DNA of 64,000 bases from Bacteroidales bacterium Phil12 (GTDB lineage: Bacteria; Bacteroidota; Bacteroidia; Bacteroidales; P3): NCBI GenBank assembly GCA_002633275.1, contig NWBO01000158.1, positions 310,001-374,000 on the forward strand, given 5' to 3'. Position numbers and translations under genes: made by a program. The notes beneath the pieces are model-generated. The model made no database searches and was not told the DNA's origin. It worked only from the letters and a program-made list of their open reading frames with translations. This document shows, one piece after another, positions 1 to 10,802 of this stretch; within the stretch, counting starts at the first letter, position 1, and each line of letters begins with the position of its first letter.

Positions 1-216
1 AAAAGATATTGTCCAAGACGCACAGTTGCGACTGAAAAGAGCAATATGGTCGCCTTTGTTAATTCCGAAATGTTCAAAAAGGATATGCAATCTTGCAATT
101 CTCTCTCCCACTTGCGAAAAAGGAATCGGTCCCGATTTGTAATCGCTAAGAGCAGGACGCCCCCAATTGTTTATAATAGACCTTTCAATATCCGCAATAA
201 AACTTATTTCTTCCAT
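1..216 (-). CDS. AMP-dependent synthetase / long-chain fatty acid-CoA ligase, N-terminal part (runs off the left edge)
   Basis: The reverse strand is open from an ATG at 216 to the window edge (72 codons). The product begins MEEISFIADIER and continues with WGRPALSDY, a FSQVGERIARLHILFE helix and GDHIALFSRNCASW. This is the start of the FadD15-type acyl-CoA synthetases that activate fatty acids with ATP and CoA at the membrane. The catalytic motifs lie outside the window, so the substrate cannot be judged. The start is chosen because the upstream ATGs at 223 and 227 are out of frame. A weak promoter-like TAACTTCG lies upstream (279-286, minus strand). The family call rests on the N-terminal pattern alone. 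Confidence 0.72.
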   Translation of the reverse strand, partial: MEEISFIADIERSIINNWGRPALSDYKSGPIPFSQVGERIARLHILFEHFGINKGDHIALFSRNCASWTISF

Positions 217-491
217 TACTCATTCATTTGACGGAAATTCTTACTTAAAATCCGTGTTTATTAATTTTAAAAGGAATGCGAAGTTAATACATTTTTTATT
301 AACAACGCCGTTTTTTGCCAAAAATACACATCGCTTCTTATGTTTTTCACTTCTCAAAATCCTTATTACAGCAACCAAAACAAATATACCACGCAAAAAC
401 AAAAACAATATTATTAAAAATTTCACCATGCAATTGTTTGAAACAACGAACTATAAAATCGCAAAAACAGTGTTAATAACTAATTTACCGA

Positions 492-554
492 TGTCAATGA
501 TTGATAAATCAGTGTTAAACACCAATAAACTCATATCAACCACTAAAAAACCTT
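492..554. repeat. 21-bp-period intergenic word array, 3 units
   Basis: Three consecutive 21-bp units start at 492, 513 and 534, with the words TGTCAATGAT, TGTTAAACAC and TATCAACCAC, each followed by an 11-nt AT-rich spacer. The array lies just upstream of the porin promoter. Confidence 0.7.
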
Positions 555-568
555 TACTCTATTACCTT

Positions 569-600
569 TTTGGTTTGTATGGTAAAATGTTGTAATTTTG
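569..600 (+). promoter_or_regulatory. Bacteroidota-type promoter of the porin
   Basis: TTTG at 569-572 and TAATTTTG at 593-600 are separated by 20 bp, matching the TTTG / TAnnTTTG consensus of the Bacteroidota housekeeping sigma factor. The porin ATG is 26 bases downstream. Confidence 0.65.
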
Positions 601-625
601 CAGACTTATTTTTACATCAAAACAA

Positions 626-1828
626 ATGAAAAAAGTTTTCACATTATTAGCCCTTGCTTTGACTATTGGATTTTCGGCAAAGGCACAAGAGAGTTTCAAA
701 GACAGACTGCAAGTCGGCGGATTTATTCAAACCGATTTTGAATGGTTACAATACGAAGAAAAATCCAATACAGGCTCCAATCAATTCTATGACCCCAAGA
801 AAGACAATGCCGATAACGATTATTTCATCCGCTACGGATTAAGACGAGGAGGAATACGTTTGGCATATAATCAAGGGATAGTTCAAGGGATATTTGAATT
901 GGATTTGAACGACGGAGGAATAGACCCAAAGGCAGCAATAATCAACATAAAACCTGCCGAGTGGATTGAAATCAATGCAGGTCTGCAAACGATATGGTTC
1001 GGAGAAGAAACATCGTACCCTACACCTAAGCAAGAGATGTTGGAACATTGCGAAATGTTGCGTAATATCTTCTTTTTGGACAGAGATTTGGGGTTAAAAG
1101 TCAGTTTGATTGCTCCCAAGAAATCCGTATTCAATGGTTTGAGATTGGATTTTGGCGTAGTGAGCGGTAACAGCATAAATAAAACACCTGACGGCAAAGT
1201 TAATTTTGTAGGACATCTGAAATACAAAACAAATATCCGTAATGTGTATGCTTCCATCGGAACATCGTTGTACTACGGCAAGGTCAATAATGCGAGCGTT
1301 AGTTACACAAGTTTCAACGACAATGGATTGGACATAACATTCGCAAAAGAAAACACGAAAAACAAACGCTTGTATTACGGAGTTGATGCACAGGTTAAAT
1401 TCCCTACAATAATAGGTAATACAGAAATCAAAACCGAATGGGTTTATGGAACACAGCCCTCAATGGAAAATTCTTTCCGCTCTCCATTCAATAACGAATA
1501 CGATGAAAACGCTCCGTTCAACATAGAAAGGAAATTTTTCGGAGGTTATGTCTATTGGTTTCAAAACATAAAACAAACACCGTTCAGACTGCTATTCAAA
1601 TACACTTTATTTAATCCGAACACGACGGCTTATGAGGAGTATTATTTGTCTTCAACCGATGTAACTTTTCATACATTCGGCTTAGGCTGTCAATGGAATA
1701 TAACAAAGGGATTAAACTTGACGGCATTGTTCAATATCAACAAAAACGAAAAAGTTGAACACATTCCCGCATATTCGCACGACAGAAAAGACAATCATTT
1801 CACCATGCGTTTGCAATATGAGTTCTAA
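626..1828 (+). CDS. Outer-membrane porin, OprO/OprP-like
   Basis: The 400-residue product has a signal peptide (MKKVFTLLALALTIGFSAKAQ, cut after AQ) and then alternating aromatic/polar beta strands throughout, such as GGFIQTDFEWLQY and IRYGLRRGGIRLAYN. It ends in F (MRLQYEF), typical of outer-membrane beta barrels. Its size and N-terminal pattern fit the phosphate-selective porin-like family, where a 16-18-strand barrel forms a channel for anions or small solutes. Specificity cannot be read from the sequence. It is a single-gene unit with its own promoter and is followed by a repeat-derived hairpin terminator. Confidence 0.75.
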   Translation: MKKVFTLLALALTIGFSAKAQESFKDRLQVGGFIQTDFEWLQYEEKSNTGSNQFYDPKKDNADNDYFIRYGLRRGGIRLAYNQGIVQGIFELDLNDGGIDPKAAIINIKPAEWIEINAGLQTIWFGEETSYPTPKQEMLEHCEMLRNIFFLDRDLGLKVSLIAPKKSVFNGLRLDFGVVSGNSINKTPDGKVNFVGHLKYKTNIRNVYASIGTSLYYGKVNNASVSYTSFNDNGLDITFAKENTKNKRLYYGVDAQVKFPTIIGNTEIKTEWVYGTQPSMENSFRSPFNNEYDENAPFNIERKFFGGYVYWFQNIKQTPFRLLFKYTLFNPNTTAYEEYYLSSTDVTFHTFGLGCQWNITKGLNLTALFNINKNEKVEHIPAYSHDRKDNHFTMRLQYEF

Positions 1829-1919
1829 AAAAGAAATCAAGTTAATACACAAGCAACTACAAACAAAAAATTTTCAATACCGAAAATAATCTCATCAATG
1901 CCCCACACCGTTTAATTAA

Positions 1920-1982
1920 TGTGGGACATCAGTAAAATAATCACTCACATCATTTTATTGATATGAGTGATTATTTTTTTGT
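1920..1982. repeat. 21-bp-period word array that also forms a terminator hairpin
   Basis: Units start at 1920, 1941 and 1962 with the words TGTGGGACAT, TCACTCACAT and TATGAGTGAT. The second and third words are near reverse complements, so 1936-1952 and 1959-1975 form a 17-bp stem with one mismatch, followed by a run of T. It lies between the convergent porin gene and the TIGR02757 gene and probably ends porin transcription. Confidence 0.75.
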
Positions 1983-2007
1983 TTTCACTTATCAGAATTT
2001 CGTTTAG

Positions 2008-2769
2008 TTATTCGTCTTTATTTTCATCCACCCCCAAGCCGAACAATGCAAAATCGGCTTTTGTCGGGTCTGTCGGAAAAATGGTTTTCATATTAGCCGT
2101 TATCTCCATTGCGGTCTTTATCGTTGCAGTTTTCTTTGTCGTAAGATTTAATGCTATACTCTGTCGCAAGACATGTACATCAACAGGAATCAAAAGGTCT
2201 TCCGCCTCCATTATATCCCACAAACCAAAATCCACTGTTGAGTTTTTTCTTATCATCCAACGTAAAAACATACAAAGACGCTTACATGCCGAAGAAGTAT
2301 CATGTGGTACTCCCTTAACGCGTGAAAACTTATTTCCCATAAGTTGAAGCAAAACAATAGGGTCTTTAACTTTATCGGTTTTTAATTCTTGTTTGAAAAC
2401 CTCTTCCATAGTCATCACTGCTTTACCTTCAACAAAATAAATGGTATATAACTCATCGCAAAGAAGATAATAATCCGCAAAAGTGAAAAAACGATACAAA
2501 ACGGTTTTGTCATCTTTGTATTTGTCAAATTCCTTATTCTTTATATACATATAGGGCTTGCCTTTGAAGTCCTCACCTATCTTTGCCAAGACTTTTAAGA
2601 ATAATTCTCTTTTTCCATACGCCAACCATTGGGCAATAAACGCCGCAATCTCTATATCTTTCTTGTCTTTATAGCGGTGTGGAAAAGATATGGGGTCTTT
2701 TGGTATAAACTCCTGCGTTTCATATTTTTCAGCAAGAGTTTGAATATATACTTTTGTTTTATCGTCCAT
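2008..2769 (-). CDS. TIGR02757 / DUF2400 family protein
   Basis: The 253-residue cytosolic protein matches the TIGR02757 family as I remember it: FPHRYKDKKDIEIAAFIAQWLAYGKRE near residue 30-55, VKGVPHDTSSACKRLCMFLRWMIRK near 155-180, and DFGLWDIMEAEDLLIPVDVHV near 185-205. The biochemical role is not established. The helical HxxD-type arrangement (PVDVHVLR) resembles helix-hairpin-helix base-excision enzymes, but that is only a suggestion. It follows the GH3-hydrolase gene by 3 bases on the same strand and is probably co-transcribed. Confidence 0.75.
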   Translation of the reverse strand: MDDKTKVYIQTLAEKYETQEFIPKDPISFPHRYKDKKDIEIAAFIAQWLAYGKRELFLKVLAKIGEDFKGKPYMYIKNKEFDKYKDDKTVLYRFFTFADYYLLCDELYTIYFVEGKAVMTMEEVFKQELKTDKVKDPIVLLQLMGNKFSRVKGVPHDTSSACKRLCMFLRWMIRKNSTVDFGLWDIMEAEDLLIPVDVHVLRQSIALNLTTKKTATIKTAMEITANMKTIFPTDPTKADFALFGLGVDENKDE

Positions 2770-2772
2770 AAT

Positions 2773-5727
2773 TTAATTCTCCAATGCTTTATAAATCAAA
2801 TCGTGTATATCGGTACGAATGTTCATCGATGCCAATTTGTTCGGCGTTGCAGTAGGATTGACGCGATTGGATAAGAAAATAAATATTGTACCATTGTCGG
2901 GGTCTATCCATACATACGTTCCGGTAAATCCCGAATGACCGTAACTGTTTTGTGAAGCGTATTTGCTGCAATGTGATGAAGGCGAAGAAATGAAAGGTTT
3001 GTCAAAACCCAAAGCACGTCTTACGTTTTTATCTTTGAAATAACGTTTGTTGAATGTGTTTATCGTTGCTTTTTGCAAATATCTCTTGCCATTGTATTCG
3101 CCTTCGTTCATAAGCATTGAACAAAGAGCGTAAAGGTTTTCTGCTGTGGAAAACAAGCCTGCATTACCGCAAACTCCACCATGCAACGCCGCCATAGGGT
3201 CATGTACAGTTGCGTGAATTAATTGTTTCCTGAAAACTTTTTCATCTTCCGTCGGTGCGATATTGTCTTTTTTCTTGCCGTTGTCCAATGGATTGAAGCA
3301 AGTGTTTGTCAAATTCATAGGAATGTAAAACGTTTGAGACACAAATTTATCCAAACTTTGTTTGCTTACCGCCTCTACAACATATTGTAACAACAGAAAA
3401 TTCAAATCCGAATAAGTGTATTGCTTGTCTTTAAGTTTAACATCCTTTAACTGACTACGCATACTATTCAAATAATCTCTCTTAATAAAAAGACTATCTG
3501 TTACACGCATATAGTTTTCGTCCATAAACACATTGTAATCATACAAATCCTTATTAAGTTCTCCGTCTTTCAAAGTTTTTGTCCAAAAAGGATAAGTGGC
3601 AGGTAGGGTGGAATAATGACTTAACAATTCTTTTATGGTAAGTTTTCCAAACTTGCAATGCTTGTATTCAGGTAAGAATTTCTTCACTTGGCAATCCAAA
3701 TCAATCTTACCTTGTTCGTAAAGTTTCATAACCGCAAGCGTTGTAGCCATAACTTTGGTAACAGAAGCAATGTCATATATGGTATTGTTATCCACGTGTT
3801 TTACGCTGTCGTAAGTAAGATAACCATAATTTTTCTCAAACAGTATTTTATTATCCTTTGCAATCAAAACCTGACAACCAGGATACGCTTTTTGTTTCAC
3901 TCCTTCCAATGCAATGGAATCTATTTGCATAAACATTTGTGCATTGATATTCATTTGTTTCAGTAAATCCATATCAACACAGTCGCTATTTGTTTGCTCG
4001 GCGTCATTATCCGTGTCGGGTTCTATATATATGTGTTCTTTGGAAGCTGTAACAGGCAAAACGCCTTTCGGAATCAAATCGCCGTTAATAATCTTGGCAA
4101 TACTTTGTTGGGTAAAAGAATTGTTTTCGTATGCAATCAAAACATCTTTGAAACTATAAGCGGTGTCGATATATTTAAGAAAGTAAGCATTTGTAAAAGC
4201 AATCAAAGTTTTGTCATTACTTAAACTATCGCTAATCTTCTTCAAAATAGGGAATGTTTCATTAGGCACTCCGTAATGAGTGTTATGTTTGGCAAATCTA
4301 CCTCCCGAAACCAAGATATATGTCTCTTTGTCCGGCAATGATGCAATGATGCTGTCAATATCTTTCTTTGGAGTATCGGCATTAAGACGCACAAAAATTT
4401 TGTTAATGGTCGTATCGATAAAGTTTGTCAAAGTATCGTAAGAAGTATTACCTATTGCGATAAGGACAATGGTGTCGTTAGTGTTAGCATTTATCTTGGA
4501 TTTATTTACGCTCGTTATAGCGTTATCATATATCAAGGCTGAAAGGCTGTCGCACTTTTGTAAAGTTTCCTTGCTTGGCAATGAGTAAGAGCGTGAAACA
4601 TATTCTTCGTTATCATCAGTCTGCAAAAGCCCAATATCATATTTCCAATTAAGTACTTTCTTGCATTTTTCTTTTATTAGTTTACGTGATATACGACCTT
4701 GATTTACTGCTTCGATTATGGCGTTAATGGAATTATCTATATTATCCGCCATAAGGATTATATCAACCCCTGCAAGCAATGCCAACACCTCTGCCTCGCC
4801 TTTACCATAACGGGAAGTAAGTCCTTTCATATTCATCGCATCTGTAAATACCAAGCCGTTGAAGTCCAATTCGTCCTTCAAATATCCATTGATTATATCG
4901 CTGTTTATTGAAGATGGTTTCAAAGTATCATCACTTAAAGCCTTAACCTCCAAATGCCCGACCATAACGCTCCACACATCGTTATCGATAGCATATCTGA
5001 AAGGATAACTATCCACCGAATCGATAAAAGCTTTGCTATGCGTTATCACAGGTGTTGCTTTATGAGAATCCGTTTCAGTATCGCCGTGGCCGGGAAAATG
5101 TTTGACGCTACCCATAACACCTTTGGACTGCATACCGGAGAATATCTGCAAGCCAAGTTCGGCTACCTTGTTTTTGTCTTGTCCGAACGAACGCATATTG
5201 ATAACAGGGTTGTTTGCATTTATATTGATGTCTATATCGGGAGTAAAATTGATGTTTATACCCATACTGTTGCATTGGTCGGCAAGATTTCTACCCATTT
5301 TATAGACCAAATCAAAATTGTTTTCCTTTAACGCTCCCATAGTCATCGCCATTGGTATAACCTTGCCGTCAGTCATTCTCATACCCATTCCCCACTCGCC
5401 GTCAATAGCAATAAACAATGGCAACTTGCTGCGTTTGTTATACGCTTCGTTCAAACGAATCAAATCTTTTTGATTACCCTTGAAAAAACATACTCCACCT
5501 ATATAATTACTATCTATTTGTCTGTAAACTTTTTTCAATTGAGCCTCGCTCCACGTTGCATAAGAATCTATCATAAACAACTGACCTATCATCTGCCTTT
5601 CGGTCATCGTTGTCATAATCTTTTTAACCGCTTTGCTTCTGCCACTACGTTTTTTTATAGGTGAATTGTTTGCCGACAAGCCGACTGCCAACAAAATGGA
5701 TAATATAATTATTATTTTTCTTTTCAT
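2773..5727 (-). CDS. GH3 beta-N-acetylhexosaminidase (NagZ-like) fused to a serine hydrolase (class C beta-lactamase fold)
   Basis: Translated from the ATG at 5727, which gives a clean signal peptide (MKRKIIIILSILLAVGLSANN); an ATG at 5778 would add 17 residues before it. Residues about 35-380 form the GH3 barrel, with KHFPGHG then TDSHK, the NagZ-type His-Asp signature, and the nucleophile region FTDAMNMKGL. A GH3 C-terminal-like segment follows, then from about residue 610 a penicillin-binding/beta-lactamase domain with SxxK (SVTK), YSDLN and an HSGFTGT box near the end. The domains together suggest cleavage of peptidoglycan fragments plus a peptidase or esterase activity in the periplasm. 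This two-domain form occurs in other Bacteroidota. The substrate is inferred. Confidence 0.82.
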   Translation of the reverse strand: MKRKIIIILSILLAVGLSANNSPIKKRSGRSKAVKKIMTTMTERQMIGQLFMIDSYATWSEAQLKKVYRQIDSNYIGGVCFFKGNQKDLIRLNEAYNKRSKLPLFIAIDGEWGMGMRMTDGKVIPMAMTMGALKENNFDLVYKMGRNLADQCNSMGININFTPDIDININANNPVINMRSFGQDKNKVAELGLQIFSGMQSKGVMGSVKHFPGHGDTETDSHKATPVITHSKAFIDSVDSYPFRYAIDNDVWSVMVGHLEVKALSDDTLKPSSINSDIINGYLKDELDFNGLVFTDAMNMKGLTSRYGKGEAEVLALLAGVDIILMADNIDNSINAIIEAVNQGRISRKLIKEKCKKVLNWKYDIGLLQTDDNEEYVSRSYSLPSKETLQKCDSLSALIYDNAITSVNKSKINANTNDTIVLIAIGNTSYDTLTNFIDTTINKIFVRLNADTPKKDIDSIIASLPDKETYILVSGGRFAKHNTHYGVPNETFPILKKISDSLSNDKTLIAFTNAYFLKYIDTAYSFKDVLIAYENNSFTQQSIAKIINGDLIPKGVLPVTASKEHIYIEPDTDNDAEQTNSDCVDMDLLKQMNINAQMFMQIDSIALEGVKQKAYPGCQVLIAKDNKILFEKNYGYLTYDSVKHVDNNTIYDIASVTKVMATTLAVMKLYEQGKIDLDCQVKKFLPEYKHCKFGKLTIKELLSHYSTLPATYPFWTKTLKDGELNKDLYDYNVFMDENYMRVTDSLFIKRDYLNSMRSQLKDVKLKDKQYTYSDLNFLLLQYVVEAVSKQSLDKFVSQTFYIPMNLTNTCFNPLDNGKKKDNIAPTEDEKVFRKQLIHATVHDPMAALHGGVCGNAGLFSTAENLYALCSMLMNEGEYNGKRYLQKATINTFNKRYFKDKNVRRALGFDKPFISSPSSHCSKYASQNSYGHSGFTGTYVWIDPDNGTIFIFLSNRVNPTATPNKLASMNIRTDIHDLIYKALEN

Positions 5728-5765
5728 TATAACTAATTTTTTCTTCTTTATAAATAGAAAATCAG

Positions 5766-5807
5766 TATTTAACACCATAAAATTATTATTTATTAAAAAA
5801 CGAAAGC
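5766..5807. repeat. Weak 21-bp-period word array, 2 units
   Basis: Two degenerate units start at 5766 (TATTTAACAC) and 5787. They lie between mtaB and the GH3 gene, overlapping the far 5' region of the GH3 gene. Confidence 0.4.
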
Positions 5808-5811
5808 CGTT

Positions 5812-7206
5812 TTACAAGACAAATAACTCTTCATCGTTTGATAAATTATTCAACGTTTCGGTTGTTACGGTATTTACCAAACGTTTGTCAAAATCTCTCT
5901 CGCAACGCAAATAATTATCCGAAAAACCATACATCTTACCATTCTTTTCGGCTTCTTCCCACAACACTTTTGCCGTGTAGCCAATGTTTTGTCTGTAAAA
6001 TGCTTTCTTCATTTTTTCGCTTAAAGTTTGAAGTTCATCGCTTCGTTTCTTACGAATATTCATCGGCAGTCTGCCCTCGATTCTATACGCTTTGGTATCG
6101 GGACGGTCGGAATAAGTAAAGACATGTATAAACGCAATAGGTAATGAAGATAAAAACTCCATACAAGAAGCAAATTCAGCGTCTGTTTCGGAATTAAATC
6201 CCGTCATAACATCACAAGCGATAAACGCATTAGGCATAACACTTTTGATATACAATACCTTTTCGGCGAAATCCTCTCTTGTGTAATGGCGGTTCATATT
6301 TTTCAAAACCACATCACTACCCGATTGTAAAGGTATATGAAAATGTGGAAGAAATGAAGAAGAATTGGCACAGAAATCAATAATCTCTTTGGTAAGTAAA
6401 TCAGGTTCTATGCTGGATATTCTGTATCTTTCAATATTTGTTTGAAAATCCAAAGCCCTGATTAAATCCAAAAACGTCTCTTTATTGCCTTTGCCAAAAT
6501 CCCCGATATTGACACCGGTCAAAACTATCTCTTTTTTATTTTCTTTTTCCAAAATTTTGGCATATTCCACAGCCTGCTCAACAGTGCAAGAACGCGAACG
6601 CCCCCTTGCAAATGGTATCTCACAATAAGTGCAAAAATAATCGCAACCGTCTTGAACTTTCAAAAAACCTCGTGTTCTGTCTTCAAACGAAATACTTGGA
6701 GCAAAAGTTTTTACAGTGTTTATATCAACAACTTTATTAACTGTTTCTTGTTTGCAAGCGACCTTGTTTTTCTTGTCTTTATCCGGTAGATTGGTTTCAC
6801 ACACTGAGCCATTAATCAATGACACTGATTTTTTGTTGTCAGCAGTTGATTTATTTTCTAATATCTCAATTACTCTATCTACCAATTGGTTTTTGTTGTC
6901 ATTCCCCAAGATGATTGTAACTCCTTCTATTTGCTCTATCTCCTTTGCATTGACTTGCGAGAAACAACCGATAACGGCAATAATTGCGTTATCGTTTAAC
7001 TTATGTGCATTACGTATTGCCGCTCTGCATTTCTTTTCTGCAACAGATGTAACCGTACAAGTATTGACAACATAAATATCTGCTTTTTGGTAAAAACTTA
7101 CCTCCTCAAAACCCTTATCCTTGAACAATCGCAAGAGATGGGAACTTTCCGCAAAATTCAGTTTGCAGCCAAGTGTATGAAAAGCAATCGTTTGTTTCTG
7201 CTTCAT
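5812..7206 (-). CDS. mtaB: tRNA t6A37 methylthiotransferase MtaB
   Basis: A 464-residue radical SAM enzyme that converts t6A to ms2t6A at position 37 of ANN-decoding tRNAs. The N-terminal UPF0004 cysteines C14 (TLGCKLN), C50 (NTCTV) and C81 (IGCFSQ) bind one [4Fe-4S] cluster. The radical SAM cluster is held by C188, C192 and C195 (GCDYFCTYC), followed by EIPFARGRSRS. A TRAM-like C-terminal region covers roughly the last 60 residues. The order of motifs separates it from MiaB and RimO. An insert of about 45 polar residues (about 118-165) precedes the radical SAM domain and is longer than usual. Confidence 0.88.
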   Translation of the reverse strand: MKQKQTIAFHTLGCKLNFAESSHLLRLFKDKGFEEVSFYQKADIYVVNTCTVTSVAEKKCRAAIRNAHKLNDNAIIAVIGCFSQVNAKEIEQIEGVTIILGNDNKNQLVDRVIEILENKSTADNKKSVSLINGSVCETNLPDKDKKNKVACKQETVNKVVDINTVKTFAPSISFEDRTRGFLKVQDGCDYFCTYCEIPFARGRSRSCTVEQAVEYAKILEKENKKEIVLTGVNIGDFGKGNKETFLDLIRALDFQTNIERYRISSIEPDLLTKEIIDFCANSSSFLPHFHIPLQSGSDVVLKNMNRHYTREDFAEKVLYIKSVMPNAFIACDVMTGFNSETDAEFASCMEFLSSLPIAFIHVFTYSDRPDTKAYRIEGRLPMNIRKKRSDELQTLSEKMKKAFYRQNIGYTAKVLWEEAEKNGKMYGFSDNYLRCERDFDKRLVNTVTTETLNNLSNDEELFVL

Positions 7207-7289
7207 CTTGTATAAAAATTATCGTAGTTTGGTTATTTATTAGTTTAATTAAACTTTTTAACTTTTTGTTTTAAGTACTATTATCAGTC

Positions 7290-9374
<2,085 letters not shown>

Positions 9375-9445
9375 TTAACTAACATTAAACATCATCAAAC
9401 CGATATTTTATATTATTGCACAGATATTTAATATTGGTTTGTTAA

Positions 9446-9487
9446 TGTTTAACACTATTTTACTAATATTAAACACTAATTTAGCAA
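9446..9487. repeat. 21-bp-period word array, 2 clear units
   Basis: Units start at 9446 (TGTTTAACAC) and 9467 (TATTAAACAC), with a weaker third from 9488. It lies between ligA and pdxA, upstream of ligA. Confidence 0.65.
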
Positions 9488-9539
9488 TAACACCAATTAT
9501 TCAAATCTCTACTGAATACAATTTTCATTTGGCACAAAA

Positions 9540-9574
9540 CGATTGATTTATCAGTTAAACAGATAAATCAATCG
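9540..9574 (-). terminator. Intrinsic terminator after pdxA
   Basis: A perfect 13-bp inverted repeat (CGATTGATTTATC at 9540-9552, complement at 9562-9574) with a 9-nt loop. On the minus strand it follows the pdxA stop and is trailed by TTTTG. Confidence 0.75.
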
Positions 9575-9590
9575 CCTTGTTTAATGAAAT

Positions 9591-10709
9591 TTATATTACA
9601 TCCATTTCCTCGTGATTGATATTGTCTTCAACAACATCTTCATCGACGATATGTTCTCGTTTTGCTTTTTTCAAAGGATTTGCCGTCAAAGCATCGTATT
9701 CTCTACGGTTTTTAATGATGTCGGCAGCAAGATAAACGGCGTTTCTAAAACTCTGAGCGGACGCTTTGTTCTTTCCTGCTATCTCGTATGCCGTGCCGTG
9801 TGCAGGAGAGGTTCTGACATATGGAAGTCCTGCCGTGAAATTAACTCCTTCCGTGAAAGAAAGCAACTTAAACGGTATCAATCCCTGGTCGTGATACAAC
9901 GCCATAACACCGTCAAAATCATTCATCGAACCATTACCGAAAAATCCGTCAGAAGGATATGGCCCAAAGGCAAGAATACCTTGGTCAAAGGCTTCTTTGA
10001 TTGCAGGAGCAACTATCTCGTCGTCCTCCGTGCCGATAAGTCCCTTGTCGCCTGCGTGTGGATTCAATGCCAAAACAGCAATCTTAGGCATTCGAATACC
10101 AAAATCACGTTTCAAAGACAAATCCATTACTTTAAGTTTTCTAAGAATCAAATCCTTGGTAACAACATTAGGGATTTCTTTCAATGCCAAATGATTGGTC
10201 ATAATACCGATATGTATATTTCGGCAAGTCATTATCATAAGGGATTCTTCTGCCCCGAATTTTTTAGTTAAATACTCGGTATGGCCGGGAAAGTTAAAAT
10301 CTTTGGATTGTATGGCTTTTTTGTTGATTGGATTGGTTACGATAGCATCTAATTTACCTATCATAACATCTTCGCAAGTCTTGTCCAAAGAATATGCTGC
10401 AAGTCTGCCGCCAACCTCAGTCGGCTGACCTATATCTATCTTGACTTCTTCTTGAATTATGTTCAATATATTGAATTTACCTCTCTCGGCTTTCTCTGCA
10501 TCTCGTATATTGACAAATGAAAAATCATTTGCTCCGATAAGTTTTTTGTGATAAGAAAGCACCTTGCTTGAACCATACAAAACAGGCGTGCAAATCTCCA
10601 TCATTCTATTGTCTGCAAAGCATTTAAGCATCACTTCATAGCCTATACCATTGATATCGCCCTGCGAAATACCTATCTTTATAGGAGCATTATTTCTGTT
10701 TGTTATCAT
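9591..10709 (-). CDS. pdxA: 4-hydroxythreonine-4-phosphate dehydrogenase PdxA
   Basis: Oxidises 4-phosphooxy-L-threonine in the DXP-dependent pyridoxal phosphate pathway. Recognisable segments are KIGISQGDINGIGYEV at the N terminus, FPGHTEYL, LALNPHAGDKGLIGTED and GVMALYHDQGLIPFK with metal-binding His/Asp residues, and TSPAHGTAYEIAGK near the C terminus. The ATG at 10709 is preferred; an in-frame TTG at 10748 would add 13 residues with no family match. It is about 372 residues, slightly longer than usual because of an acidic tail. Confidence 0.93.
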   Translation of the reverse strand: MITNRNNAPIKIGISQGDINGIGYEVMLKCFADNRMMEICTPVLYGSSKVLSYHKKLIGANDFSFVNIRDAEKAERGKFNILNIIQEEVKIDIGQPTEVGGRLAAYSLDKTCEDVMIGKLDAIVTNPINKKAIQSKDFNFPGHTEYLTKKFGAEESLMIMTCRNIHIGIMTNHLALKEIPNVVTKDLILRKLKVMDLSLKRDFGIRMPKIAVLALNPHAGDKGLIGTEDDEIVAPAIKEAFDQGILAFGPYPSDGFFGNGSMNDFDGVMALYHDQGLIPFKLLSFTEGVNFTAGLPYVRTSPAHGTAYEIAGKNKASAQSFRNAVYLAADIIKNRREYDALTANPLKKAKREHIVDEDVVEDNINHEEMDVI

Positions 10710-10802
10710 TATCGTTATGTTTTTTATATTATTCACTTCTTTTTGCAATTCGCTGAAATCGCAATTTTCTTTAATTTATATCTTACGATTGAGACTATCT
10801 AT

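Larger units (their letters stand above)
217..625. other. Divergent intergenic region between the acyl-CoA ligase and the porin
   Basis: This 0.4-kb stretch is very AT-rich and I see no convincing gene in it. A 62-codon minus-strand frame at 241-429 and a plus-strand frame over 167-595 have no recognisable features. It holds a 21-bp-period repeat array (492-554) and the porin promoter (569-600). Confidence 0.6.

Noticed and set aside
241-429. A 62-codon minus-strand hydrophobic frame (MVKFLIILFLFLRG).
   Set aside because: It lies in AT-rich intergenic DNA where Phe/Leu/Ile-rich frames occur by chance, and the likely acyl-CoA ligase promoter is inside it.
5633-5914. Plus-strand 93-codon frames over the mtaB/GH3 junction.
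   Set aside because: They are antisense to conserved coding sequence and the repeat fragment, with no features of their own.
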